Positions 1-8,540 of a stretch of 11,443 bases of DNA are shown here, in pieces (within the stretch, counting starts at the first letter, position 1; each line of letters opens with the position of its first letter). This stretch comes from Cylindrodendrum hubeiense (lineage: Eukaryota; Ascomycota; Sordariomycetes; Hypocreales; Nectriaceae). The DNA lies in the NCBI GenBank assembly GCA_014621425.1, contig JAANBB010000767.1:1-11443 (forward strand), given 5' to 3'. A program made the translations under genes and the position numbers. Under the pieces are notes generated by a model. That model saw only the letters and a list, made by a program, of their open reading frames with translations, had not been told where the DNA came from and searched no databases.

Positions 1-39
1 CTCGCGGCAGAAGAGCGCAACGGTTGGGCGGCCGGTTGT

Positions 40-67
40 TGTGGGCTGTGGCCTGTGGCCTGTGGGC
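40..67. repeat. Tandem array, 7-bp unit x4 (TGTGGSC)
   Basis: Four consecutive heptamers: TGTGGGC at 40-46, TGTGGCC at 47-53 and 54-60, TGTGGGC at 61-67. The first and last copies are identical and the middle two differ by one base. Directly followed by the next array. Confidence 0.9.
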
Positions 68-68
68 T

Positions 69-95
69 GGGCAGTGTGGGCAGTGTGGGCAGTGG
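69..95. repeat. Tandem array, 9-bp unit x3 (GGGCAGTGK)
   Basis: GGGCAGTGT at 69-77 and 78-86, then GGGCAGTGG at 87-95. It begins one base after the preceding 7-bp array and runs into a related CAGTGGCCAGTGGCC stretch. Confidence 0.9.
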
Positions 96-180
96 CCAGT
101 GGCCGGACGTAGCGCGCCAGCCAGCACCGAGCGAGCGAACGGCAGCAAGCGGGCTTGTCCAGGGAAGGCAAGGGACGCCC

Positions 181-200
181 AGGGCAGGGCAGGGCAGGGC
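181..200. repeat. Tandem array, 5-bp unit x4 (AGGGC)
   Basis: Four perfect AGGGC copies (181-200), with a partial related copy immediately upstream. Such G-triplet runs at regular spacing could in principle form a G-quadruplex on the plus strand; this is inferred from the pattern only. Confidence 0.9.
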
Positions 201-205
201 CTCCC

Positions 206-235
206 AGGGCCACCTAGAGCCACCCAGAGCCACCC
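206..235. repeat. Tandem array, 10-bp unit x3 (AGAGCCACCC)
   Basis: AGGGCCACCT at 206-215, then two identical AGAGCCACCC copies at 216-225 and 226-235. The first copy diverges at two positions. It ends just before the first GTAC cluster. Confidence 0.9.
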
Positions 236-240
236 ACTGT

Positions 241-261
241 GTACGAAGTACTCCGTACTCC
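241..261. repeat. 7-bp phased GTAC cluster (GTACGAA/GTACTCC/GTACTCC)
   Basis: Three GTAC cores at 241, 248 and 255, spaced exactly 7 bp apart. The middle part, GTACTCCGTAC (248-258), contains the exact reverse complement of TACGGAGTAC found at 6917-6926. A similar 7-bp spacing recurs at 329 and 336. It resembles a multi-copy protein-binding site, but no factor can be assigned from sequence. Confidence 0.6.
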
Positions 262-1640
262 CGGGCAGTTCGACCACCGCCGTAGTCCGGTGACCACTCC
301 TCTCGGCCTGCACCGCACAGTGCCGCCGGTACCTCGTACCTGCCCACCAGTATTCGTACAGCCGGTACCTTGGCTCCCCTCTCGCTCCTCGCCCAGCCGT
401 GCTCCGTCCAGCACAGTCGCAGTACTACTGCACCACCATGGAGCCCACACCACCAAGGAGCCCACCGAGCCCACCACTCCACCACCTCAGTCCAGTCAGG
501 CAAGGTGTCCAGGCGCAGGCCCCCAGCAGACATGCCGGTCGCCCCCTAGGCAGTACAGTACATTCGGCTTCGCAGGCCCTACTTTGCCTACCTGGGCCGG
601 GGCTGCTCTCAATCAAGCCTGGCCTGGAGTGGCCCCATGAGTGCTTGATCTGCTTGGTTGCCGAAGTTTGGTTCTGCCTGCGCTGCCATGGATGGACTAC
701 GAATACGTATCATGCCTACTATGTATGTACGCACAAAGTACGCGCGCTCCAGTACTCCATACCTCGTATTCCAGACGGACAGCATCAGTGGGTTTGACAA
801 TGTGCTTAGTCGACGTCAGGAAGGCGAGCCAGCCCAGGCCGCCAGGTGAGCAAACCGGCACCTTTGTCTCTCCGGCGTCCAGGAGGCTGTGGTTCATTTG
901 CATTCCGCGAGCAAGCCGACCGTCCCATGTGTTTGCCCATTTCCCAGTGAACAACCCCCCTGGTCATCCTCCCCGGCGGTACGTACAGATACCCTGGGCC
1001 CAGCCCGACCTCGAGGTACCCGACTGTCGGCTGTCCGGGGGTCGGGTTCTTGGTAACTTTTTTTTTTCGCTCACTCACGCACTTCGTTTGATCGGGGCTC
1101 CTTTTTTTTTAACGCCTGTGCTTGCCGATGGATGACCCTTGGCAGTCCGTGGCCTCAAATTCGGGGGCTGTGGACACTATTTCTGGCAGTCTGACCACTC
1201 AGCTGATGGCATCTGGGGGCCTGGGGGAGGCCGGCCTGGGTCCTCGGGGCGAAGGCGAGGGGGCGCTCCACCGACCTTCGACATGGGAGTGGGAACCGGG
1301 CTGGGAGGAGACTCAACCGTCCCTCTGCCCACTCAGCGATCGGGCTGAAGCATCCAGACTCCTCCTGCATGCAGTACTCCATGCTGATGCTCGTCCCTTC
1401 CGACATATGTCCCGCGACGGGCGTCTCTTGTACGGCTCAAGGCCAAGCCTGGAGGCTGGTCGGATCCACGAGGCCGTTCTCCCACTGCGACGTGAATAAT
1501 GTTAATAATATTGCGCACACCAGCGGCAACACACCCAATCCGCAAATACTTCTGTTTCCAAAGTTAGAAAGGACCTACGTAGTGAGCATCCGTACTGTAC
1601 CTTCTTTGCCGGGGCATCTTGACGTTGCCGGGGTTGCCCT
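241..1640. other. Gene-free region, GTAC-rich, with poly-T tracts
   Basis: No coding region is supportable; frames of 60-165 codons overlap on both strands and none resembles a known family. Visible content: 20 GTAC tetranucleotides between 241 and 1600 (about four times chance); C-rich plus-strand sequence at about 300-620; two poly-T runs, 10 T at 1058-1067 and 9 T at 1102-1110; and an AT-rich island at 1493-1512 (GTGAATAATGTTAATAATATT-like) in otherwise GC-rich DNA. Poly-T and AT-rich tracts are typical nucleosome-depleted promoter elements in fungi, so this may be regulatory DNA. Confidence 0.55.
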
Positions 1641-1641
1641 T

Positions 1642-1699
1642 CTTCTCGGGGGCTCCTTCTCGGGGGCTCCTTCTCGGGGCCTCCTTCTCGGAGGCGCTC
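1642..1699. repeat. Minisatellite, 14-bp unit x3 plus a degenerate copy
   Basis: Units CTTCTCGGGGGCTC at 1642-1655 and 1656-1669, CTTCTCGGGGCCTC at 1670-1683, then a 16-bp degenerate copy at 1684-1699, followed by a further CTCTCGGGGCC remnant. The array keeps several frames open on both strands (Ser/Gly/Leu-rich on plus, Arg/Pro/Glu-rich on minus), which explains the longer chance frames here. Confidence 0.9.
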
Positions 1700-2400
1700 C
1701 TTCCCTCTCGGGGCCCGGGGGTGCGTCACTTGGTCCGTGTGTGGCCAATGGGTTTGGTTTTAGAAGCATCGGGTGGTTGGAAGGACGTCACCAGTTTACC
1801 AGTCACTCACCACTCATCACCACTCATCAGTCACCCGCCCTGGGGCTTTTTCCCACGCAAACACTGTAGCCACTGACCTGCTCGCCTTTCTCCTAGTGGC
1901 GTCCACCACGCAGCTCCCGACCACTTCATCCACCTCGTCATCATCTTCATCATCGACAGCCGTCAATCAGCCCTCAGCATTCTGGCCCGGCGTCTGCCTG
2001 CATCAACATCAGGGTAATTCTTGCCATGCGCCGTGCCGCTGTGTTTGGCCGGGAGATTGGCCCCCTCCCAAACAATTCCCCTGCCTGCGTCTCCTGTGGC
2101 ATCCATCCACCCAACATAACAAACCACAAAAACAACAACACGGTGCACCTCCAAGCACGGCTCAAAGGTACAAATCGTGTCCTCGTCTCAGTCCCCCTTC
2201 TGGCTTTTCTTTGGTCGGCTGATGGGGCGTAAATGAAGAAGGGGTGGCAGGACTAGCCTTCGAGGTGTGCTTCCAGAAACCCTTCGTCCCATCCACCACA
2301 TGCACGGGACGCATGAGGATGAATGGCTTGGAGTTCACGGTACGTACCATCTGGAGTACTGTCGAGAGAGACGGATGTGAGGTAAGTACCTAGGTACTAC
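1700..2400 (+). other. Gene-free region resembling a plus-strand promoter and 5' leader
   Basis: From about 1790 the plus strand is rich in C and T, with CACTCATCACCACTCATCAG-like repeats at 1805-1830 and a TCATCATCTTCATCATCG run near 1937-1955. It is followed by a G-free A/C-rich stretch at 2100-2141 of the kind seen in fungal mRNA leaders. A chain of short frames follows: 68 codons from 2026, then five-codon and eight-codon frames starting at 2222 and 2233. A consensus splice donor AG|GTAAGT sits at 2382. No long coding exon follows, so this may be a leader, a non-coding transcript or chance. Confidence 0.35.
2385..2398. repeat. Perfect 14-bp palindrome AGTACCTAGGTACT
   Basis: The sequence AGTACCTAGGTACT equals its own reverse complement and contains two GTAC cores 8 bp apart. 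A palindrome of this length is expected roughly once by chance in a window this size. Its composition fits the local GTAC-rich pattern, and it overlaps a consensus splice donor (GTAAGT at 2382-2387). Confidence 0.85.
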
Positions 2401-3977
2401 GCCGCTGCCTGCAGGGATTTCACACGCCGTCGATCAGACCTCACCGTTCAAGGGGCGACCAGGGCAACAGGGGCAAGACATGGCATGGCGAGTCCCAGAC
2501 CAGGATCTCTTCCACTGTGGGTCGAGGTTCCTCGACACTCTCCCATCAAGCCATCTTAGCATAGCGGTTCTTGACGCCTAAGCCCCAGTGGGACCATGGT
2601 CCTGGCGCTGCGCCGACTGTCCAAGCAAGTGGACGGGGCGTCAGCAAGTCTGCTGCACGTCAGGTACTCACCAAGTGGTGGCGGCTGGGATAATCGAGAC
2701 ACGAAACCCAGGTGTTTCGCACCTCAATCGGACTGGTGCCTCTCGGCCTGGACATTCACAAGTTCAGCCTAGCAAACTGAGCAATCCACAGCCTGGCCCG
2801 CAGCCATTTCGCTGGACCTTGGGGCGACGAATGCCTCGCGTGCCCGTCAGCACCATTGTGTAAATAACAAAGCCCAGGAAAACAACCCTTGGTCACTCAA
2901 CACAGGCACAGTCGTGGGATACGAAGATGATTCAGCCAGAGAGCCACCTCAATCCTCCCCGCTGCCGGAGTCGCACATGCGAAGCCATCCAACTCCCCCA
3001 TCAAGTCGATACCTCAGAACAGTAGCTGAGATCACCTGCAGCTCCGCCATCGCTCTTGTCGTTTGCCTATTGTGCCACCCTGGATGGAGAATGCGGAGAG
3101 AAATGCCTCAGGTCCACTGAGGGCAGCGTATCACTCGACGGGCAACGGTGCGCCTTGGAGTACAGATGTGCATCAAGGAGCAAACCCCTTTCTTTCACGC
3201 GACATGCTCCACCGCAGCCACCGCTCCCGCCTCGACTGCCTGCACCAGCCAGGCGCGGATGCGCGCAATGTACGTCACGTTCTCCCATCGCACTTCCCCA
3301 GCCCATTCACCGCTGCTCTCTCTCTTCACACACCAACGACTGGTCTGTCATCCAACGGCGCCTCCCCTGGCCACCCACCCCAGGAGATTTGGGTCCGCAG
3401 GATGGGGGCCAGAGGTAGCAGATTACAGGCCAATGGCATCGCTCCCCAGGAGATTTGATTCATCAACCACTCTCTCCGTCTCAGCCATAGTACCATGTGA
3501 ACACAACTGGGGGGCCGGCACACAATGTATGGTGCAAAACACCTTGCAATATCCGTTTCAATTAGCAGTCTTTCAGCCGACGCTGCCTGCCGCGCAAGTG
3601 AGCAAATCCCAGTGCCACGCCAGCGACTCAGGCCAACACCAGTACCTGGTTGCAAGGCTCCGAAGGAATCAACTTGTCTTGCTTCCCTGCGGACAGGCGG
3701 CCGGAATCCCATCTCCAGGGGGTACGGGTTCTCTTGTAAGGGATATTGACAGCCAATTTACATCACTGTCCGCAGCGCCGCCCCCAGTCCGACCCCTAGG
3801 CAGTCGCAGATGAAGAAGTGCAGCTCTGCAACGAGGAACCATCAATTGCACCAACGCCTCCCAGCGCTAACCGCTGAGCGCATGTCTAGTAGTAAAATAG
3901 TGCCGGAAGGCTTGGGCTAGCTGTTGTCGATCTGGTAGTCAAGCCTGCAATGGCTGACATGGTCAAAACACACTACC
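2401..3977. other. Gene-free region, no recognised features
   Basis: No supportable gene. The longest ATG-started frame runs 3166-3813 on plus (215 codons): Ser/Pro/Ala-rich, no recognised domain, overlapped by open frames on both strands. A 58-codon frame at 2596-2772 has an ideal ACCATGG context but no other support. A 14-bp direct repeat is present (3378-3391 and 3444-3457). The plus strand is pyrimidine-rich around 3280-3380. I see no transposon ends, tRNA or other RNA gene. Confidence 0.5.
3378..3457. repeat. 14-bp direct repeat CCCCAGGAGATTTG, two copies
   Basis: Identical copies at 3378-3391 and 3444-3457, 66 bp apart start to start. Because 66 is a multiple of three, both fall in the same frame and would encode the same tetrapeptide (PRRF) in the long plus-strand frame. 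That is compatible either with chance or with an old local duplication whose flanks have diverged. Confidence 0.8.
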
Positions 3978-3989
3978 TACTACGTAGTA
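3978..3989. repeat. Perfect 12-bp palindrome TACTACGTAGTA
   Basis: TACTACGTAGTA is its own reverse complement, and the shorter core CTACGTAG also occurs near 1574-1581. It is preceded by a near-repeat CTAC motif. Short TAC/GTA dyads of this kind recur in the window. No binding factor can be assigned. Confidence 0.8.
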
Positions 3990-5537
3990 TGCCTGACCGT
4001 CAAACCCCACACAAAGATGTCTGCTTCACGGAAATATCTTCAAAATCCACAACCTTGATCAAGGGTAACTCGGGAGAATCGACTTGAACGACCAGCTTGT
4101 GTGCGGTCCGTGTGAGCGTGCGTGAACTCGAGTCAAGGAGTGTCCCGGGAATAATGTCTTCGGCGTCGGGAGGGGGCACCATTGACAACTGTTCAGGACG
4201 ACAGCAACTGTCAAGCTCCATGGCCAAGGGCCTGGCAACCAAATGTCTTCAGACGACACCGAGCGGCCCTCGTACCCAATTAGAGCCACAGAATTGGCAA
4301 CCCTGGAGATGAAGGGTCCATTAGATTGACACAGGGACCTATGAGACGAGACCAGCTTCCCACACAACCTTGAACTTGGGGTGACAGAACTACCATCAAT
4401 GAGATATCCTGGTCTTGTTCCAGGGGTTGGCAAGACCGACAGAGAGCAATCGAGTATCATGCTGCTGCTCCCTGACAAATGAGCATCAGCGATCTGAAGC
4501 ATCAACCCTCTCCCAGCTGCCCCGGGTTCATAGATTGCTGGAGTGATCGCACATGTACAGCACTCGACTGGACTGGACTTTGCTTTGGATACCACTATAG
4601 CTACCATCACCCGCATCATGAAAACTACAAGCCCATCGTCTATCTGGGGCGGGGTAACAGGTCAACAAGCGCGATCAAGCTAAAGGGAACGCTGGTCGTC
4701 ACTTTCAACCAGCGACGAGTCAACAATTTGCCAGCACTGGTTTACCTCGCCGGATGGGTGTGGCAGGCGGATCCGGAGGACTGGGAAATCGTTCAAGTCG
4801 CACTAAGACAGTGAAGATGGACAACGCCACGGCCAAGGAAGCGTCCAGACCGCCGAGATGCTGCAAGGTGACAATCTGCAGCGCGAACTTTTAGAGAGGC
4901 AAAGAATGAAAATGCCACGGGCCCTCTTCGCTTCTCCAACGGCTAAGGATGTTAGTATTACCTGCATGTCGCCCGATCTTGGGCAGTGGGGCACAGCCAT
5001 CCAATCCTCACCGCAAGAACGCCTTCCTTACTCGCGTGACAGGGCGAAGACATTGCCGACACCATGGACACGCACCCCGGAACTCGCCAACGGGCCGGCG
5101 CTTCATCGTCTTGGTGAAAGCGTCTCTGATGGGCGGGTTCCGAGAATCGAGGCTGCACTACCGGTTCGACGCCGACCGCCCACTGACCAGTACTACGTCG
5201 ACGATGTTACTGGCCGCCTTCGCCACGACGCCGTCGACTTCTGTCGGTTGTGTGTGTTGAACCGGACTCGGGGTATGGATCACGATGGAGTCACGACTCC
5301 ATGTTGCATGCACCCACTTTCGTCATTGAGGCAAACTCAACAGATGAGTTTTTTTCTCTCTCTGACGCCGATCGACGTACGATGATTGGTCTTGGTGGAC
5401 GGCTGGCTCATTCATGAAATTGGTCATGGGCGTTCTTTGCTGTGTGTCTCAATCTTCAGGTGTTGGCACAGGACTGTGTCCGTACAGCTCGTCTAGCGTT
5501 GCAGCCCTTCTCTTCTCGGATGCAGAGGCGCCCGCAA
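3990..5537. other. Gene-free region, no recognised features
   Basis: Several medium frames coexist: minus 4619-4059 (186 codons), plus 4479-4814 (111 codons) and plus 4858-5385 (175 codons). None contains a motif I recognise. They overlap frames in other phases, and no intron pair with a good branch site links them into a longer product. A small tandem repeat (GACTG x2 plus GACT, 4566-4579) is present. This is the part of the desert where a real but unrecognised gene is least easily excluded. Confidence 0.4.
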
Positions 5538-5607
5538 TTTATTGAGGCAAAAATAGCGGTACATGGACAAATGTACTTCGTCTACAACGATACATGACAG
5601 TACCCGA

Positions 5608-5622
5608 CAACTCGACGAGTTG
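5608..5622. repeat. 15-bp odd palindrome, CAACTCG-A-CGAGTTG
   Basis: Two perfect 7-bp arms (5608-5614 and 5616-5622) separated by one base. It looks like a dyad protein-binding site more than a stem-loop, since a one-base loop cannot close without opening the inner pairs. No T-tract follows. No factor can be assigned. Confidence 0.75.
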
Positions 5623-6351
5623 GCTCCCAACTCTCAGCCGCTCGTGGTCAGAAGGTAGGGCGATTATTCAGAGGCGGTGAGTGAGCCGCAAGGGCATCCA
5701 ATCCAACATGGAAGCGGCGCTTCGAGGAAACAAGTGCACTTTGCACCAGCTCAGCAGGGCCAAAAGCTAGAGACGACTATGGAAGACTAGATTTCTCCAT
5801 TCAGTAGCCAGACAACAGATGGAGAGGCGTCAATGATGGTAGTTCAATCAGTATGCATACATCCGAGGCTATCCCGGAACAAGAGCATTGGCAGCGAGAA
5901 GCGCTCAATCCTCCAATCTGCTACCCTGGACCAGGCCGAGATAGCGACTCCCCGTCGCCCGAGTGATCAATGCCTTCTGCTCTCGCTCTGCAGGCACCTC
6001 TTATCCATGTTGCCATGGTCACCTTTGACCTCCTGCACCAGTGGCACGCCTGCATGCATCGGAGCAACGAGCGTCGCATTGGGAGGACGAAGGAGGAAGC
6101 GACGAGAGGGTGACAGCATCAGCAAGCGCGTTGCCACGGGACCAGCTGACTGGTTGTCCACTGCCTGGCCGAGTCCTCCGCATCCGTAGTCGCTGGTCAC
6201 TGGGTTTCTGGGAACTTCCGGGCCTGGATATGTGACAGGCAGCGCATGGGGGCCGCGTGGGCGCGTAGGCACGTCTACTTCCGCAGCGACGACACCCTCA
6301 GTTGGGTTCACCTTCGGGGGATCAGGAATCCAGAACCGAGCATCCCGGGGA

Positions 6352-6363
6352 TCGATGCATCGA
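6352..6363. repeat. Perfect 12-bp palindrome TCGATGCATCGA
   Basis: TCGATGCATCGA is its own reverse complement. Related CTCGATG half-sites occur twice at about 6822-6835. A dyad of this length is expected a few times by chance in a window this size, so its role is uncertain. Confidence 0.75.
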
Positions 6364-6431
6364 GTGCTGCCCAGTACTTGACCCAAAGCCTCACCCCCTA
6401 CCAGGTGAACATGGCACACACATCGATCATG

Positions 6432-6454
6432 TACTGTAACATCTATATACAGTA
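6432..6454 (+). promoter_or_regulatory. TATATA element inside a 7-bp inverted repeat
   Basis: TACTGTA at 6432-6438 and TACAGTA at 6448-6454 are perfect inverted repeats around a 9-bp loop that holds most of TATATA (6444-6449; the last two bases fall in the right arm). The site is AT-rich within GC-rich DNA. A core promoter is possible, but no coding start follows at a suitable distance, so the call is weak. Confidence 0.25.
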
Positions 6455-6660
6455 TGGAACAGGCTCCCAAGTTCCCGGCGGAACGGGCACCGGTGGTATG
6501 GCCGGGGCATCCGTCGCGTCACGATTCGTCCGGCGACACGGGTCAGCAACATTGGCGGCGGCCGAAACGGGCGACGGAGCCTTCCTCTGGCCTCAAGCCT
6601 CTTCTTGACTGGGTTTCTGGGCTTCAGACAATAGCAGTGCCAGCTTAGCTGAGATGAGGT

Positions 6661-7640
6661 GAGGTGCGTTACGTTAACGACAGCCTAGGCAGGTCACGGA
6701 CAGTCAGTCCACCCTTCCGAGTCGTTGCCACACCACTCGACAGTCGATTAGGCGTCGAGACTACTGTATTCGGGCCTCTGCTGTGGGTATTCTGGGTGTC
6801 CTCACGCATCTGCTTTTTTGCCTCGATGCTCGATGCAGATAGCTGCCGGACTCCCACGCTCGGCCCTCCCACCCATCCTGCAGCCATCTCCATCCAGGAC
6901 AGGTCGGGTACATACATACGGAGTACACACATGCGTGCTGTACAAGGGCGCAAGGGCACAAGGGCACAATGCCCTCCGACGACCGTTCCTCCAATCCCCG
7001 ACCGGCAGGCTGGATAGGCCATGGGGCAGGCCGCGGGCAAGCCGTGGGGAGGCCAGGCGTCATCATGCATCCTAGTGAACCCGCCGACGTGGACGAGGGG
7101 CACAGAGCGCTTCCGCCACTGGCGGCAACACACGCAATGGAACAACAAGGGGAGTGAAGGCCACACTCTGGCTCGACTCATCCGCCCTCGCGTATCCGAT
7201 AATCCCAGTATTTCAACATCCCAGTCCCACTCGGCGGCGTGAGCAATTCCGTCCCGGGGACAAATGTCGACAGGTTTCTTGATCATCGCTCCCATGACGA
7301 CGAAGGAGGCGACACCCTCTGTTCATGACACAACGCGACTCATCGATGCCTAACTAGTAGACAGAGGAGTCACCATCTCCCGAGCTCTTCCGTTTTCTGC
7401 CAGTTCGGTTATTATGTACCGCAGTGTATTATGCCTTGTTTCGTTGTCCCGGAGCGGGCTGGACCCTATTACTACCCTGAACCCGACCCGTCACCAAAGT
7501 CACTCCGTACACGTTCCCGGTTCTGCGAGAGACACATGACGTTGGACCCTCGCCGGATTGACATCTCCGGGGCTGATTATTAAGGTTAACCCTTGGGCAA
7601 AATTAAGAGTCTTGACGAGTTGTATTGTGAATCTGCCTGC
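6661..7640. other. Gene-free region; one GGAGTAC dyad, one tandem array, AT-rich end
   Basis: No supportable gene. The longest frame (minus 7295-6669, 208 codons) matches no family I know and is overlapped by plus-strand frames. Visible content: CGTTAACG near 6671; the motif TACGGAGTAC at 6917-6926, matching the dyad near position 248; an 8-bp tandem array (6943-6966); and an AT-richer stretch at about 7575-7630 containing the palindrome GGTTAACC. Confidence 0.5.
6943..6966. repeat. Tandem array, 8-bp unit x3 (CAAGGGCR)
   Basis: CAAGGGCG at 6943-6950, then CAAGGGCA at 6951-6958 and 6959-6966, followed by a broken copy starting CAATG. The two downstream copies are identical. It is 17 bp downstream of the TACGGAGTAC motif. 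Confidence 0.9.
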
Positions 7641-7644
7641 ACCT

Positions 7645-7668
7645 GGCCCACGGCCCACGGCCCACGGC
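7645..7668. repeat. Tandem array, 7-bp unit x3 (GGCCCAC)
   Basis: Three perfect GGCCCAC copies at 7645-7651, 7652-7658 and 7659-7665 plus a partial GGC. It lies immediately upstream of a 15-bp sequence (7675-7689) that is repeated exactly at 8274-8288. Confidence 0.9.
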
Positions 7669-7674
7669 TAAGTG

Positions 7675-8288
7675 GCTGCCGCGTGGCAGGCCATCGCAGA
7701 AAGGGCCTGGGATCTAGTTGTTCAACGTCGTGATATTCCTCACGCTGGCCACGATCGAGTCGTTCATGCTAGGCAGGTCTTACATGCTCTACGGAACACC
7801 CGGAAGGCATCAGCCCGGAGAACCAAGTCGGATGATATGAGATGCCCAGGTTAGGGCCTGGCTCGCCTAGTTTTTCATGGGTCACCCATTCGATGGTCTT
7901 GCATTCTGAAGTGTTTTGACCAAAGACTGGTTGCCCCATGGCCGAGCAGATGTAGCTATAGCACGAAATAGAGAGATGCCTCATACGCCCTATGCTAACC
8001 TCATCAACGAGAGGGTCCCTGGCAACCGCCCCTTCACTCTCGGAGCAATTGGTCCAAGTCATGATTACTTCTCAAGCGACCCTGCCCTCCCTGTCACGAT
8101 CTCACGTTCACTTGAACCGCAGAGCCGCCAACCAACGAGAATGTCGTCCGAATCTCGGACGCAGGCGGCTCGCAGGCGCAGATCTAGACGGCAGGCAGGC
8201 ATCTCACAGAGAGGGGCATGTCTCGCCTCGACGTGCCTCTCTTGGAGATGAATGTCGTGTCGTCCATCCAGTCGCTGCCGCGTGGCAG
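7675..8288. repeat. 15-bp dispersed direct repeat GCTGCCGCGTGGCAG
   Basis: Identical copies at 7675-7689 and 8274-8288, about 600 bp apart in the same orientation. Each copy is itself nearly palindromic (CTGCC and GGCAG arms). A given 15-bp exact match is unlikely by chance in a window this size, but composition bias and the near-palindrome raise the odds. No flanking similarity is visible. Confidence 0.7.
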
Positions 8289-8346
8289 TTCGGTCGAACC
8301 GTCTCTGACGAACTGCAAGGCGACGAGGTCAAAGAGGCCGAGATCA

Positions 8347-8366
8347 CCAATCCAATCCAATCCAAC
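8347..8366 (+). promoter_or_regulatory. Tandem CCAAT boxes (CCAAT x3 + CCAAC)
   Basis: CCAAT at 8347-8351, 8352-8356 and 8357-8361, directly followed by CCAAC at 8362-8366, with no spacer. CCAAT is the core site of the fungal HAP/CBC heterotrimer, but natural sites are normally spaced, since one complex covers more than 5 bp. The array may therefore be a simple 5-bp repeat. A shorter CCAATCCAAC occurs at 5698-5707. No gene start is seen within 1 kb on either side. Confidence 0.4.
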
Positions 8367-8540
8367 CTGGCCCAGGGCCCATCCGTCAGATCATGCCGGC
8401 CGCTTGGTCGCTCTAGATTCCCGCCATCAACCCGGAACCGCAAGACTTGCCGTCGCGCTGCTTTCCAATCCGACTGCCGCCTGCATCGGACGCAACTTTG
8501 CAAGCGCCCCGAATGCGGGCCAGGCATGCGTCTCCTGGCT

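Larger units (their letters stand above)
1..240. other. Gene-free GC-rich segment built from short tandem repeats
   Basis: No coding region is supportable. The segment is largely made of G/C-rich tandem units, four arrays in 200 bp (itemised separately at 40-67, 69-95, 181-200 and 206-235). It is G-rich on the plus strand in its first half and shifts to C-rich after about 200. It could be promoter-proximal sequence of a gene left of the window, but nothing inside proves that. Confidence 0.6.
5538..6660. other. Gene-free region with small palindromes and a TATA-like site
   Basis: No coding region is supportable. TTTATT at 5538-5543 reads AATAAA on the minus strand and might be a poly(A) signal, but no coding sequence ends nearby. 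The plus strand carries TATATA at 6444-6449 inside an inverted repeat. Palindromes lie at 5608-5622 and 6352-6363 (separate entries). A 14-bp direct repeat ACTGGGTTTCTGGG occurs at 6199-6212 and 6608-6621. Confidence 0.5.

Noticed and set aside
3166..3813. 215-codon plus-strand open frame with an ATG
   Set aside because: Ser/Pro/Ala-rich, no recognised domain, overlapped by minus-strand and other plus-strand frames, weak start context and no supporting splice signals. Such lengths are expected by chance in GC-rich DNA.
4059..4619. 186-codon minus-strand open frame
   Set aside because: Begins with ATG but matches nothing I recognise, shows no domain-like pattern and has no clear neighbouring exon.
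5150..5185. GGTTCGACGCC resembling a tRNA B box
   Set aside because: The T-stem does not pair beyond three bases and no A box or acceptor stem is found upstream. Other GTTCRA sites (for example near 9104, 8291 and 4795) failed in the same way.
4858..5385. 175-codon plus-strand open frame
   Set aside because: No recognised motif, and competing frames occupy the same DNA. I kept the note because this interval is the hardest to rule out.
7017..7943. 12-bp inverted repeat GGCCATGGGGCA / TGCCCCATGGCC as possible transposon ends
   Set aside because: The match stops at 12 bp, no target-site duplication flanks the copies, and nothing transposase-like lies between them.
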